This document shows positions 24,934 through 34,263 of a stretch of 64,000 nt of DNA, piece by piece (the first letter of the stretch is position 1; every line of letters starts with the position of its first letter). The position numbers and the translations under genes were made by a program. A model generated the notes under the pieces. It saw nothing but the letters and a program-made list of their open reading frames with translations, was not told the origin of the DNA and did no database searches. The stretch covers positions 5,340,965 through 5,404,964 of the forward strand of contig NZ_CP104011.1 in assembly GCF_025133575.1 (NCBI RefSeq), in the 5' to 3' direction. The stretch is from Pseudomonas sp. GCEP-101. GTDB taxonomy: Bacteria > Pseudomonadota > Gammaproteobacteria > Pseudomonadales > Pseudomonadaceae.

Positions 24934-25605
24934 CTACTTCAGCTCGCGCAATTTGCTGTAGGTCAGGCGCATATCACGGGCCCAGCCGTCGAGCACGCCC
25001 TTGAAGTCGCCGGCGGTCATGGCCTGGGTGTCGTTTTCCAGCGCGTGCCCGGTGCCCTTGCGCACCACCTGGGCGACCACGCGGCTGGAGGGGCCGTCGA
25101 GAATCGCGGCTTCGGTGCCGATCTGGGTGTCCTGGTCGCGGATGCCGGTGGCGGTGCTGACGCCGGCGGCGATCAGGGCGATCGGGATCACCTCATAGGG
25201 CTTGAGCGACTGGGTGTGGCTGCTCACCGCGGTGATCGCCGGGCGCAGCACCAGGGTGCCCGGGCCGGGCTTGTCGACCACCTGCAGCACCTGGCCCAGC
25301 TCGCGGCGCAGCGCCTTGTCGTAGTAGTCGGTGATCTGCGTCATGGTCGCCTGCGAGAGCTGCTCGGTGGCCTTGGGCGCGGGGTAGAACTGCGAACGCT
25401 CGATGAGGATGCTGCGGTAGTTCATCAGGTTCAGCGTGGGATCGACCCAGGCCAGCACCTTGTTGCCCGAGGCGTTTTCCTGCTCGGTGAGACGGGAGTA
25501 GTCATACAGGAAGCCGGAGTATTCCTCCGGCTGGACCTGCTTTTCCGCGCAGCCTTGCAGCAATGGCAACAGCAGCAGGGACAACAACGCGACATAGGAC
25601 TTCAT
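24934..25605 (-). CDS. DUF3313-family lipoprotein
   Basis: A 223-residue lipoprotein. The signal peptide ends in the lipobox LLQGC, so C19 should be lipidated; the next residues AEK do not include a +2 aspartate, so outer-membrane sorting is expected. The DUF3313 pattern begins EEYSGFLYDYSRL and includes ASGNKVLAWVDPTLNLMNYRS. Function of the family is not known. GGAG precedes the ATG at 25605. It lies 136 bp after the HlyD-like gene on the same strand, with a perfect GGCGCCCC/GGGGCGCC hairpin (25710-25729) between them. Confidence 0.85.
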   Translation of the reverse strand: MKSYVALLSLLLLPLLQGCAEKQVQPEEYSGFLYDYSRLTEQENASGNKVLAWVDPTLNLMNYRSILIERSQFYPAPKATEQLSQATMTQITDYYDKALRRELGQVLQVVDKPGPGTLVLRPAITAVSSHTQSLKPYEVIPIALIAAGVSTATGIRDQDTQIGTEAAILDGPSSRVVAQVVRKGTGHALENDTQAMTAGDFKGVLDGWARDMRLTYSKLRELK

Positions 25606-25741
25606 AGGGTTCTCCGGTTGAGATATCGATGTCGCCAGGTTGTACGGCAGGAGACTGCGCTACCCCCTCCCCCGTGTCGTTTCGCGTGCCGGCGAGCGCC
25701 CGCACGCTGGCGCCCCGGTGGGGGCGCCGCAATGCTCGCCA

Positions 25742-26701
25742 TCAGTGGAACGGGAAGATGTAGTTCATCCAGGCCGCCATGCGCAGGAGGATCTTGCGCA
25801 TGATCGCCACATGGTGGAAATGCTCGCTGTAGAGCGCCGCCTGGCCATAGGCGCCACCGGGCATCAGCGAGGCGTAGGGGGCGAATTTCGGGTCGGTGAT
25901 CTCGATGATCACCGGCACCCGCCCCGGCGGTGGCGAGCCGCTGTAGCTGATCAGCGTGCCCGACGGCTGCACCTGGCCCTCGCCGATCACCGCGATGACC
26001 TGCTTGACCTTGCCGGCGAAGACCTCGCCAGGGATGCCATCGAACGCCACCTCGGCCTCGTCGCCTACGCTCAGGCGCAACTGGCTGTTCTGGCGCATCC
26101 ACGCGGTGAAGTACGGCCCCTCTTCCGGCACGAAGACCATCGACGGGCGCAGCGGCAGCCGGGTCGCCATCATGCCCGGGCGCAACGACACGTGGGTGAC
26201 GAAGCCGCGCGACGGCGCACGCACCACGGTGTTGTCCAGCTCGAACTGGGCCAGGCCCTGCTGCGCCGTGAGGTCGTCCACGCGGGCGGTGGTCAGGTCG
26301 ACGTCGCGCTTGTTGCCGACGTTGCGCACGGCCAGCTCGCGGGCGCGGGCCTGGTCGGCGCGCGCCGACACCAGCTGCGCCTTGATCGAGTCCAGCTTCA
26401 GCTGGAAGGGTTTGGGATCGATGCGGAACAGCACCGCGCCCTTCTCGATCATCTCGTTGCCCTTCACCGGCACTTCCACCACCTGCCCGGTGACCACCGG
26501 GATCACCGGCGTGGTGACGAAGTAAGTACGCGCCACCTCGGAGTACGGGTGGTTGTAGTTCATGGTGAAGATCAGCGCGCCGATGATGATCACCCCGCCG
26601 AGCACGGCGGTGGGCACGGTCCACTTGTTCAGCGGGATGCGGAAGATCTTGAAGATGGCGATGCAGATGGCGGCATAGGTGAGGATCAGCAACAGGTCCA
26701 T
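25742..26701 (-). CDS. HlyD/YibH-like membrane fusion protein
   Basis: A 319-residue membrane-fusion-type protein: two N-terminal membrane spans (about 3-20 and 30-48), then a biotinyl-lipoyl-like domain (VVTGQVVEVPVKGNEMIEKGAVLFRID split by the hairpin), a short coiled coil (about 100-145) and a beta-barrel. The two N-terminal spans and the adjacent DUF3302 gene match the E. coli yibI-yibH pair. No transporter gene is linked. GGGGAGGG precedes the ATG, 3 bp after the upstream stop. Confidence 0.83.
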   Translation of the reverse strand: MDLLLILTYAAICIAIFKIFRIPLNKWTVPTAVLGGVIIIGALIFTMNYNHPYSEVARTYFVTTPVIPVVTGQVVEVPVKGNEMIEKGAVLFRIDPKPFQLKLDSIKAQLVSARADQARARELAVRNVGNKRDVDLTTARVDDLTAQQGLAQFELDNTVVRAPSRGFVTHVSLRPGMMATRLPLRPSMVFVPEEGPYFTAWMRQNSQLRLSVGDEAEVAFDGIPGEVFAGKVKQVIAVIGEGQVQPSGTLISYSGSPPPGRVPVIIEITDPKFAPYASLMPGGAYGQAALYSEHFHHVAIMRKILLRMAAWMNYIFPFH

Positions 26702-26704
26702 GGC

Positions 26705-27073
26705 TCAGCCCTCCCCGCCCGGTTGAGTGGTTGCCGGTGCGGCGGGCGCGCCGGTGCGGCCCTCCAGCACGTCCAGGCGCTGGCGGAGCTCGGCCAGTTG
26801 CTGCTCCAGGTACTCGGCCTCCTGCGCCGGCGTCTTGCCGTGGTGGAAGCCCCAGCCCCGGTCCTCGCGGTACAACATGGCCCAGATCCACAGGAACGGC
26901 CACAGCGCATGCAGCGTGAACAGGCTCACCCAGCCGGCCGCGTGGATCGCGTCCTGGTGGGGATGATTACGGTGTACCGCGATCTCGTAGGGAATGTCGT
27001 GCAGCACGATGATCCCGTAGAACAATACCAATCCGACGAAGATCAGTACCCCCAGCGCAAAATAGTCAAGCAT
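26705..27073 (-). CDS. DUF3302/YibI-like small inner-membrane protein
   Basis: A 122-residue protein with two membrane spans (about 3-22 and 47-68), the loop HRNHPHQDAIHAAGW, then EDRGWGFHHG and a cytoplasmic coiled coil (about 85-105, EYLEQQLAELRQRLDVLEGR). This matches DUF3302 proteins, which accompany YibH-type proteins. The function is unknown; the pair may form a small export or envelope-stress module. The start at 27073 has AGGAGGG. Confidence 0.83.
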   Translation of the reverse strand: MLDYFALGVLIFVGLVLFYGIIVLHDIPYEIAVHRNHPHQDAIHAAGWVSLFTLHALWPFLWIWAMLYREDRGWGFHHGKTPAQEAEYLEQQLAELRQRLDVLEGRTGAPAAPATTQPGGEG

Positions 27074-27726
27074 CCCGCCCTCCTAGATCCCCCGAGCACA
27101 ACGCCGGAGCGAGTTGCCTGAGTATGGTTGATCCATGGCAATCTGCACGATCGTCGAAACGTCCGTATGACGGGGGATGCAGCCCGATCACGCGGGGAAT
27201 TCGGGCGGTCGTTCCGACAGATGCGTGGGAGGCTCTAGCTCCGGTATGTGCAGGCTCTGCCGGGGAATTTTCGCTTTCGGTGGCAGGGCCGGAGGGAGTC
27301 GCCCCTGGGAAAACCTGCAGCCGGAAGCCGGAAAGCGGCCATGACCACGCCTAGCCGGTGTCAACCGGCGTGAATGGAGCTGGGCGGGTTCGCGAGCAAG
27401 CTCGCTCCTACGAAGAGCCGCACGCCTGACCTGTAGGAGCGAGCTTGCTCGCGAACCGCACCCACTCCGCCCTCCGCTAGCCGGCCCGCGCCAGGATCAC
27501 CCGCGCCACCACCAGCGCCAGCACGCCGACGATGGCGAAGGCGGCAAGGGTCGCCACGCCGCCGTCGCGCTGGAGAATGTCTCTCCACGCTAACAGGCGG
27601 CGTGCGCAGCGGCGCGGCAGCCGACAAAGGGCAGGCTCTGCGACGCGGGGTAGCGGCCTGCATCAAGGTCTGGCGGCGAATCACTGTCTATCCTTCACCG
27701 GGCTGTCATGGAACAGGGATGGGGCA
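27074..27726. repeat. Intergenic region with inverted REP pair
   Basis: A 653-bp gap between divergent genes. A face-to-face pair of GAGCGAGCTTGCTCGC-type REPs is at 27387-27412 and 27433-27457. The minus-strand stretch 27477-27590 can encode ILQRDGGVATLAAFAIVGVL and a hydrophobic tail ending RAG-stop, without a usable start; it may be the remnant of a membrane-protein gene. The rest (27090-27380) shows nothing recognisable. Confidence 0.65.
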
Positions 27727-28728
27727 ATGCCGAAGAAGCTGGTGCTGGTGGCGCTCGTCGCGCTGCTGCTGGGGGGCGGGCTGTGGTGGTACCTGCAGTC
27801 CCGCGAGAGTGGCGACAAACGCCTGGTGCTCTACGGCAACGTGGACATCCGCCAGGTGTCGCTGGCCTTCACCGGCAGCGAGCGCATCGCGACGATGAAT
27901 GTCGAGGAAGGTGACGTGGTGAAAGCCGGCGATGTGCTGGCCAGCCTCGATACCCGCGCCCTGCGCCTGCAGGTCGACAAGGCCCGCGCGCAGATCGCCG
28001 CTCAGGAGCAGAACCTGCTGCGCCTGAAGAACGGCTCGCGCCCCGAGGACATCGATCGCGCCAAGGCGCAGGACAAGGCCGCCCGCGCCCAGCTCGACCT
28101 GGCCACGACCCAGCTGCGCCGGCTGCAGAACATCCGCGCCAACAGCCCCGGGGGCCGCGCCGTCAGCCAGCAGGACATCGACAGCGCCACCTCGCAACAG
28201 AAGGTCGCCCAGGCCGAGCTGGAAGACCGGCAGAAATCCCTGCGCCTGGCGCAGATCGGCCCGCGTGCGGAAGACATCGCCCAGGCCGAGGCCCAGCTCG
28301 CCGCTGCCCGCGCCGACCTGGCGCTGCTGCAGCACAACCTCGACGAGGCCGACCTCAAGGCGCCGCAGAACGCCACCGTGCGTTCGCGCCTGCTGGAGCC
28401 CGGCGACATGGCCTCGCCACAGCGCCCGGTGTACTCCCTGGCGCTGACCGACCCGAAATGGATCCGCGCCTACGTCAGCGAAACCAACCTGGGCCGCATC
28501 AAGCCCGGCATGAAGGCCCAGGTGTTCACCGACAGCCACTCGGACCAGGCCATCGACGGCCAGGTCGGCTTCATTTCCTCGGTGGCCGAGTTCACGCCCA
28601 AGTCGGTTCAGACCGAGGAGTTGCGCACCAGCCTCGTCTACGAGGTGCGCGTGCGGGTGGCCGACCCGGACAACCGCCTGCGCCTGGGCATGCCGGCCAC
28701 GGTGCGCTTCGCCGACGAGGCGCGCTGA
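27727..28728 (+). CDS. HlyD-family membrane fusion protein (YbhG-like)
   Basis: A 333-residue periplasmic adaptor: one N-terminal anchor (VLVALVALLLGGGLWWYL), a lipoyl half-motif (NVEEGDVVKAGDVLASLD), a long alpha-hairpin (about 90-210, rich in Q, A, R, E heptads) and a barrel domain (LEPGDMASPQRPVYSLA, then KPGMKAQVFTD). It links the inner-membrane ABC pump to the NodT channel. The start at 27727 follows AGGGATGGGG; upstream in-frame sequence is part of the repeat region. Its stop shares one base with the ATPase start (TGATG). Confidence 0.88.
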   Translation: MPKKLVLVALVALLLGGGLWWYLQSRESGDKRLVLYGNVDIRQVSLAFTGSERIATMNVEEGDVVKAGDVLASLDTRALRLQVDKARAQIAAQEQNLLRLKNGSRPEDIDRAKAQDKAARAQLDLATTQLRRLQNIRANSPGGRAVSQQDIDSATSQQKVAQAELEDRQKSLRLAQIGPRAEDIAQAEAQLAAARADLALLQHNLDEADLKAPQNATVRSRLLEPGDMASPQRPVYSLALTDPKWIRAYVSETNLGRIKPGMKAQVFTDSHSDQAIDGQVGFISSVAEFTPKSVQTEELRTSLVYEVRVRVADPDNRLRLGMPATVRFADEAR

Positions 28729-30509
28729 TGGCCGAGGCTCCGGTAATCCGCGCGGAAGGCCTGGCCAAGCACTTCCTGGTGAAAGAGTCGGGCAAGACGG
28801 TACAGGCCCTCAAGGACATCCGCCTGGACATCCCCCGCGGCCAGCTCACCGCGCTGGTCGGCCCGGACGGCGCCGGTAAGACCACCTTCCTGCGCCTAGT
28901 GGCAGGGCTGCTGCAAGCCGATGCCGGCACGCTCACGGTGCTGGACGTGGACGTCCACGCCCATCCGCAGCAGGTGCAGGACCGCATCAGCTACATGCCG
29001 CAACGCTTTGGCCTCTACGAGGACCTCAGCGTGCAGGAGAACCTCGACCTCTATGCCGATCTCCATGGCGTGCCACCCACGCAGCGCCGGGAGCGCTACC
29101 AGCGCCTGCTGGAGATGACCGACCTGGCGCGCTTCACCGAGCGCCCCGCGGGCAAGCTCTCCGGCGGCATGAAGCAGAAGCTCGGCCTGGCCTGCACCCT
29201 GGTGCGCTCGCCGGACCTGCTGCTACTCGACGAGCCCACGGTGGGCGTCGACCCGCTGTCGCGCCGCGAGCTGTGGGAGATCATCCAGCAACTGATCGCG
29301 CAGGAGCAGCTCAGCGTGCTGGTGTCCACCTCCTACATGGACGAGGCCGAGCGCTGCGCCGAAGTCTTCCTGCTGCACCAGGGCCAGCTGATGGCCCAAG
29401 GCGACCCGGCGTCGATCCGCGCGCACGCCGACCACCTCTGTTTCATCGCCACGCCGCCCGCCGGCGAGCCCGCCCGCACCCTGCAGGCGCGCTTGCTGGA
29501 GGACCACCACAACGTCGTCGACGCGGTGCCGCAGTCCGGCGAGGTGCGCTTCATCCGCCAGCCGGATGCGGACCAGGCGGTGCTGGACAAGCTGCTCGAC
29601 GGCGCCCCGGTCCGCCCGGTAGACGCGCGCCTGGAAGACGGCTTCATGTTCCTGCTGCGCGAGCGCAGCGACGCCGAAGCGGTGGACATGGAATCCCTCA
29701 AGGCCGGCACGCACCGCCACGAGAACAGCGACGAAGCGGTGATCGAAGTGAAGGACCTGGTGCGCAGGTTCGGCGACTTCACGGCCGTGGCCAGCACCAG
29801 TTTCAGCGTGCGCCGCGGGGAAATCTTCGGCCTGCTCGGGCCCAACGGCGCCGGCAAGACCACGACCTTCCGCATGCTCTGCGGGCTGCTGCCGGCCACC
29901 AGCGGCACGTTGCAGGTGGCCGGGGTCAACCTGCGCCACGCGCGGGCCCAGGCGCGGCGCAAGGTCGGCTACGTGTCGCAGAAGTTCTCCCTCTACGGCA
30001 ACCTCTCGGTGGCCGAGAACCTGCGCTTCTTCGGCGGCGCCTACGGCCTGGGCGGAAAACGCCTGAGCCAGCGGATGGACGCGGTGTCGCGGCAATTCGA
30101 CCTCGCCGGCCAGGAGGACGCGCCCAGCGGCCAATTGCCCGGTGGCTTCAAGCAACGCCTGGCGATGGCGGTCGGCCTGCTCCACGAGCCGGAAATCCTC
30201 TTCCTCGACGAACCCACCAGCGGCGCCGACCCGCTGGCCCGCCGCGGCTTCTGGCAGCGCATCACGGCGCTGGCGGCGTCGGGCACCACCATCATCATCA
30301 CCACCCACTTCATGGAAGAAGCCGAATACTGCGACCGCATCGTCATCCAGGACGCCGGCAAGCTGCTGGCCATGGGCACCCCGCAGGAAGTCCGCGAGCA
30401 GGCCGGCGGCAAGGGCAGCACGCTGAACATGGAGCAGGCGTTCATCCAGATCGTCGAAAGCAACCGCCTCGATAGCAGCCACCAGCACGCCAAGACAGGT
30501 GCCGCATGA
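28728..30509 (+). CDS. Double-ATPase ABC efflux subunit (YbhF/RbbA-like)
   Basis: A 593-residue protein with two ATPase domains. First: Walker A GPDGAGKTT, signature LSGGMKQKL, Walker B LLLLDEPTVGVDP. Second (from about residue 340): Walker A GPNGAGKTT, signature LPGGFKQRL, Walker B ILFLDEPTSGADP, switch TTHFMEEAE. The first switch position reads TSYMDEAE, with tyrosine-methionine where histidine is usual, and the second signature has proline for serine, so the two sites may be unequal. Tandem ATPases of this kind serve ABC-2 export pumps (YbhF). It overlaps the next gene by ATGA. Confidence 0.88.
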   Translation: MAEAPVIRAEGLAKHFLVKESGKTVQALKDIRLDIPRGQLTALVGPDGAGKTTFLRLVAGLLQADAGTLTVLDVDVHAHPQQVQDRISYMPQRFGLYEDLSVQENLDLYADLHGVPPTQRRERYQRLLEMTDLARFTERPAGKLSGGMKQKLGLACTLVRSPDLLLLDEPTVGVDPLSRRELWEIIQQLIAQEQLSVLVSTSYMDEAERCAEVFLLHQGQLMAQGDPASIRAHADHLCFIATPPAGEPARTLQARLLEDHHNVVDAVPQSGEVRFIRQPDADQAVLDKLLDGAPVRPVDARLEDGFMFLLRERSDAEAVDMESLKAGTHRHENSDEAVIEVKDLVRRFGDFTAVASTSFSVRRGEIFGLLGPNGAGKTTTFRMLCGLLPATSGTLQVAGVNLRHARAQARRKVGYVSQKFSLYGNLSVAENLRFFGGAYGLGGKRLSQRMDAVSRQFDLAGQEDAPSGQLPGGFKQRLAMAVGLLHEPEILFLDEPTSGADPLARRGFWQRITALAASGTTIIITTHFMEEAEYCDRIVIQDAGKLLAMGTPQEVREQAGGKGSTLNMEQAFIQIVESNRLDSSHQHAKTGAA

Positions 30510-31648
30510 GCGCCGGCGGCTTCTGGCGACGCCTCGCCTCGCTGACCCGCAAGGAAGTGCGGCAGCTGGTGCGCGACCGCAGCAACCTGCTGATCGGCAT
30601 CGGCCTGCCCATCGCGCTGATCCTGATCTTCGGCTACGGCCTGTCGCTGGACGTGAAGCGCGCCATCGTCGCCGTCGTCCTCGACGACCCGTCCCCCGTG
30701 GCCCGCGACGTAGCCGCCACGATCAGCCGCAGCGAGTACCTGGAACCGCACCTCGTGCGCTCCTTCGCCGAGGGCGAGGCGCTGATGAAGGCCCGCGAGG
30801 TGGACGCTCTGGTGCAGTTCCCCGCCGACTTCGGCCGCCGCCTGAACGAGGGCAACGCGCAGATCCAGGTGCTGGTGCAGGGTTCGGACGCCACCCGCGC
30901 GGCCAGCGTCTCCACCTACGTCAGCAGCGCCCTGGCCAGCTACGCCGAGAAGCAGGCCGACCGCGGCGGCGGCCTCAGCGCGCAATCCATGGACCAGCGC
31001 GGCGCGGTCACCATCGTCCAGCGCATGTGGTTCAACGCCGCCAACACCAGTACCTGGTACCTGGTGCCGGGGTTGATCGTGCTGATCATGACCCTGGTCG
31101 GCGCCTTCCTCACCGCCCTGGTGATGGCCCGCGAATGGGAACGCGGCACGCTGGAGGCGCTGTTCGTCACGCCGGTGCGGCCGGTGGAAATCCTCCTGGC
31201 GAAGATCATCCCCTGCTTCGGCATCGGCATGATCGGCCTCGCCCTGTGCCTGCTCGCCGCGCGCTTCCTGTTCGACGTGCCGCTGTACGGTTCCTTCGTC
31301 GTGCTGGTGATCGCCTCCATGCTCTACATGCTGGTGGCACTGGGCATCGGCCTGCTGATCTCGGCGGTGACCAAGAACCAGTTCCTCGCCAGCCAGATCG
31401 CCCTGCTCGCCAGCTTCCTGCCGGCGATGATGCTGTCGGGCTTCATCTTCGACCTGCGCAACGTGCCCACGGCCATTCGCATCATCGGCAACCTGCTGCC
31501 GGCGACCTACTTCATGGAGCTGGTGAAATCCCTGTTCCTGGCCGGCGACTTCTGGCCAATGATCCTCAAGAACTGCGCCATCCTCGCCGCCTACGCCGTC
31601 GCCCTATTGGGCCTGGCGAGGATGGTGACGCGCAAGCGGCTGGACTGA
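30506..31648 (+). CDS. ABC-2 type efflux permease (YbhS-like)
   Basis: A 380-residue permease: one N-terminal span (LLIGIGLPIALILIFGYG), a periplasmic domain of about 140 residues, then five C-terminal spans with EWERGTLEALFVTPVRPVEI between, the ABC-2 cytoplasmic hallmark. It pairs with the following permease. Four-base overlap with the ATPase gene. The pump's substrate is unknown; YbhFSR exports cationic drugs and Na+/Li+ in E. coli. Confidence 0.88.
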   Translation: MSAGGFWRRLASLTRKEVRQLVRDRSNLLIGIGLPIALILIFGYGLSLDVKRAIVAVVLDDPSPVARDVAATISRSEYLEPHLVRSFAEGEALMKAREVDALVQFPADFGRRLNEGNAQIQVLVQGSDATRAASVSTYVSSALASYAEKQADRGGGLSAQSMDQRGAVTIVQRMWFNAANTSTWYLVPGLIVLIMTLVGAFLTALVMAREWERGTLEALFVTPVRPVEILLAKIIPCFGIGMIGLALCLLAARFLFDVPLYGSFVVLVIASMLYMLVALGIGLLISAVTKNQFLASQIALLASFLPAMMLSGFIFDLRNVPTAIRIIGNLLPATYFMELVKSLFLAGDFWPMILKNCAILAAYAVALLGLARMVTRKRLD

Positions 31649-31653
31649 ATTGC

Positions 31654-32757
31654 ATGGAATTTCTCTGGCGCATCCTCAACCTCTGGCGCAAGGAACTGCT
31701 GGTGATCCTCAAGGACCCGGCCAACCGCATCGTACTGGTGGCGCCGGTGCTGATGCAGAGCGTGCTGTTCGGCTACGCGGTGACCTTCGACCTTAACGAC
31801 GCGCCCTACGCCATCCTCGACCTCAGCCACAGCGAATCCTCCACGCGCCTCGCCTCGCGCCTGGACGGCAGCGGCATCTTCCATCGGGTGGCGACGCTGA
31901 CCCGCGTGGAGGAAATCCAGACGGTGATCGACGAGCAGAAGGCGCTGCTGGTGATCCATATCCCGTCGGACTTCCAGACGCGCCTGGCCCAGGGCGACCC
32001 GGCGCCGATCCAGGTCATCCTCGACGGCCGCAACTCCAACACCGCCGGCTCCGCCGCCGCCGGGCTGGCGGTGGTGGTGCAGCAGTTCAACCAGGAGCAG
32101 GGCCTGGCCGCGGCGCCCATCAGCGTGGTCAGCCGCGCCTGGTACAACCTCAACCTGGAAACCCGCTGGCCGCTGATCCCCGCGCTGATCGCCACCCTGA
32201 GCATGATGCAGACGCTGATGCTCACCGCGCTCTCGGTGGCCCGCGAGCGCGAACAGGGCACCTTCGACCAGCTCCTGGTGACGCCCTACACGCCCCTGGA
32301 AATCATGCTCGGCAAGGCCATCCCGCCCCTGCTGATCGGCATGCTGCAAGCCACGCTGGTGCTGTTGATGGCGCTGTTCTGGTTCCGAATACCTATGGCC
32401 GGGTCGCTGCTCAACCTCTACGGCGGACTGGCGGTGTTCACCATGGCCTGCGTCGGGCTGGGCATGTCGATCAGCGCCGTGTCGCTGAACATGCAGCAGG
32501 CGATGCTCTACACCTTCGTGCTGATCATGCCGCTGACGCTGCTCTCCGGCCTCGCCACGCCGGTGCGCAACATGCCCGAGTTCCTGCAGACGGTCACCTA
32601 CGCCAACCCGCTGCGCTTCGGCATCGACCTGATCCAGCGCGTCTACCTTGAAGGCGCCACCCTGGCCGAGGTGGGCTTCAACCTGATCCCCATGCTGGTG
32701 CTGGCCGCCATCACCCTGCCCCTCGCCGCGTGGCTGTTCCGCCACCGGCTTGCGTGA
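31654..32757 (+). CDS. ABC-2 type efflux permease (YbhR-like)
   Basis: A 367-residue partner permease with the same plan: first span after KDPANRIVLVAPVLMQS, periplasmic domain, then REREQGTFDQLLVTPYTPLEI and five spans. The ATG at 31654 starts 5 bp after the first permease and has no clear Shine-Dalgarno sequence, so translation may depend on coupling. It ends 9 bp before the channel gene. Confidence 0.88.
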   Translation: MEFLWRILNLWRKELLVILKDPANRIVLVAPVLMQSVLFGYAVTFDLNDAPYAILDLSHSESSTRLASRLDGSGIFHRVATLTRVEEIQTVIDEQKALLVIHIPSDFQTRLAQGDPAPIQVILDGRNSNTAGSAAAGLAVVVQQFNQEQGLAAAPISVVSRAWYNLNLETRWPLIPALIATLSMMQTLMLTALSVAREREQGTFDQLLVTPYTPLEIMLGKAIPPLLIGMLQATLVLLMALFWFRIPMAGSLLNLYGGLAVFTMACVGLGMSISAVSLNMQQAMLYTFVLIMPLTLLSGLATPVRNMPEFLQTVTYANPLRFGIDLIQRVYLEGATLAEVGFNLIPMLVLAAITLPLAAWLFRHRLA

Positions 32758-32766
32758 GAGAACCCC

Positions 32767-34263
32767 ATGAAGCATTCCCTCACTCCCCTCGCCTGCTGCG
32801 TGACCCTGCTCGCAGGCTGCGCCGTCGGCCCCGACTACGAAGCGCCGCAACCCCAGGCGCCGGCCAGCTGGCAGGCGGCGCATTCGGGCGATACGCAATT
32901 GCACCCGGCCCAGGGCGATGTGCGCCTCGGCGAAGACTGGTGGACCCTGTTCGACGACCCGGTGCTGAACAACCTGCAACGCCGCGCCGACAAGGCCAGC
33001 CCCGACCTGCGCACGGCCGTGCTGCGCTTCGCCCAGAGCCGCACGCAGCGGCAGATGGTGGCGGCCCAGCGCGGAGTGGACGTCAACGCCTCCGCCGGCG
33101 TGACGCGCCAGCGCATGAGCGAGAACGGCGCCAACGCACTGATGATCCAGCGCATCGCCCCCGGCGCCGACAGCGACCAGATCAGCCAGGTGCTGGCCCA
33201 GCCCTTCACCCTCTACCAGGCCGGTTTCGATGCTTCCTGGGAGCCGGACCTGTGGGGCCGCATCCGCCGCTCGGTGGAGGCCGCCGATGCCAGCGTCGCC
33301 GCGCAGCAGGCCATGCTCGAGGAAACCCGCCTGGGCGTCTCGGCGGAGCTGGCCCGCGCTTACTTCGAACTGCGCGGCGTGCAGCAGCAGATCGCCGTGG
33401 CCAACCAGGACATCAGCGCTACCGAAGAATCCCTGCAACTGATCCAGGTACGCGCCGATGGCGGGCTGGTGGACGACTTCGACGTCGAGCGCCAACGCGG
33501 CCAACTGGCCGAGCTGCGCGCCAGCCTGCCGCAACTGCGTGCCAGCGAAAGCGCGGCGATCAACCAGATCGGCGTGCTGATCGGCGCCGAACCCGGCAGC
33601 CTGCGCGAGGAGCTGAAGCCCGTGGCGCAACCCGCGGCGCAGACCCCGGACCTGAGCCTCGGCCTGCCCTCGGAGGTGGCCCGCCGCCGCCCGGACATCC
33701 GCGCCGCCGAGGCCCAGCTGCACGCCGCCACCGCCAATGTCGGCGTGGCCGTGGCCGACCTCTACCCGTCGATCCGCCTGGGCGCGAAGTTCGGCTATGA
33801 ATCCGCCGACGACGGCAAGTTCAGCGACTGGGGCAGCCGCACCTGGAGCGTCGGCCCGAGCCTGTCATTGCCGATCTTCGACAACGGCCGGCGGCGCTCG
33901 CAGATCAACCTGCGCCAGCTGGAACAGCAGGAAGCGGCGGTTGCCTACCAGCAGACCGTGCTCAAGGCCTGGCAGGAAGTGGACGACGCGCTGAGCCACT
34001 ACGGCGCCGAACGCCAGCGCAACCAGCGACTGCAGGAAAAGCTGCACAGCAGCGACGTTGCCTACGGCATGGCCAAGGCGCGCTATGCCGGCGGCATGAC
34101 CGACTTTCTGGTGGAGCTGGACGCCCAGCGCGCCTACCTGCAGTCGCGCCGCGACCTGGTGGACAGCGATACCCAGCTGCGCCTGACGCTGATCGCCCTG
34201 TGCAAGGCCCTGGGCGGCGGCACGCCGGCGTCCGGGGCCGAGGTCAGTTCTTCCGCGCGCTGA
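32767..34263 (+). CDS. NodT-family outer-membrane efflux lipoprotein
   Basis: A 498-residue OprM/NodT-type channel. Lipobox LLAGC near residue 20 followed by AVGPDYEAP, typical of the family; two repeats of long helices and strand pairs follow, with FDASWEPDLWGRIRRSVEAA in the first half and VADLYPSIRLGAKFGY in the second. It completes the tripartite pump with HlyD, double ATPase and two permeases. GAGAG precedes the ATG. Its last 20 bp overlap the end of the convergent DUF4157 gene. Confidence 0.9.
   Translation: MKHSLTPLACCVTLLAGCAVGPDYEAPQPQAPASWQAAHSGDTQLHPAQGDVRLGEDWWTLFDDPVLNNLQRRADKASPDLRTAVLRFAQSRTQRQMVAAQRGVDVNASAGVTRQRMSENGANALMIQRIAPGADSDQISQVLAQPFTLYQAGFDASWEPDLWGRIRRSVEAADASVAAQQAMLEETRLGVSAELARAYFELRGVQQQIAVANQDISATEESLQLIQVRADGGLVDDFDVERQRGQLAELRASLPQLRASESAAINQIGVLIGAEPGSLREELKPVAQPAAQTPDLSLGLPSEVARRRPDIRAAEAQLHAATANVGVAVADLYPSIRLGAKFGYESADDGKFSDWGSRTWSVGPSLSLPIFDNGRRRSQINLRQLEQQEAAVAYQQTVLKAWQEVDDALSHYGAERQRNQRLQEKLHSSDVAYGMAKARYAGGMTDFLVELDAQRAYLQSRRDLVDSDTQLRLTLIALCKALGGGTPASGAEVSSSAR

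Noticed and set aside
27124..27354. 77-codon plus-strand frame upstream of the HlyD gene
   Set aside because: No ribosome binding site, no recognisable motif, unlike codon use.
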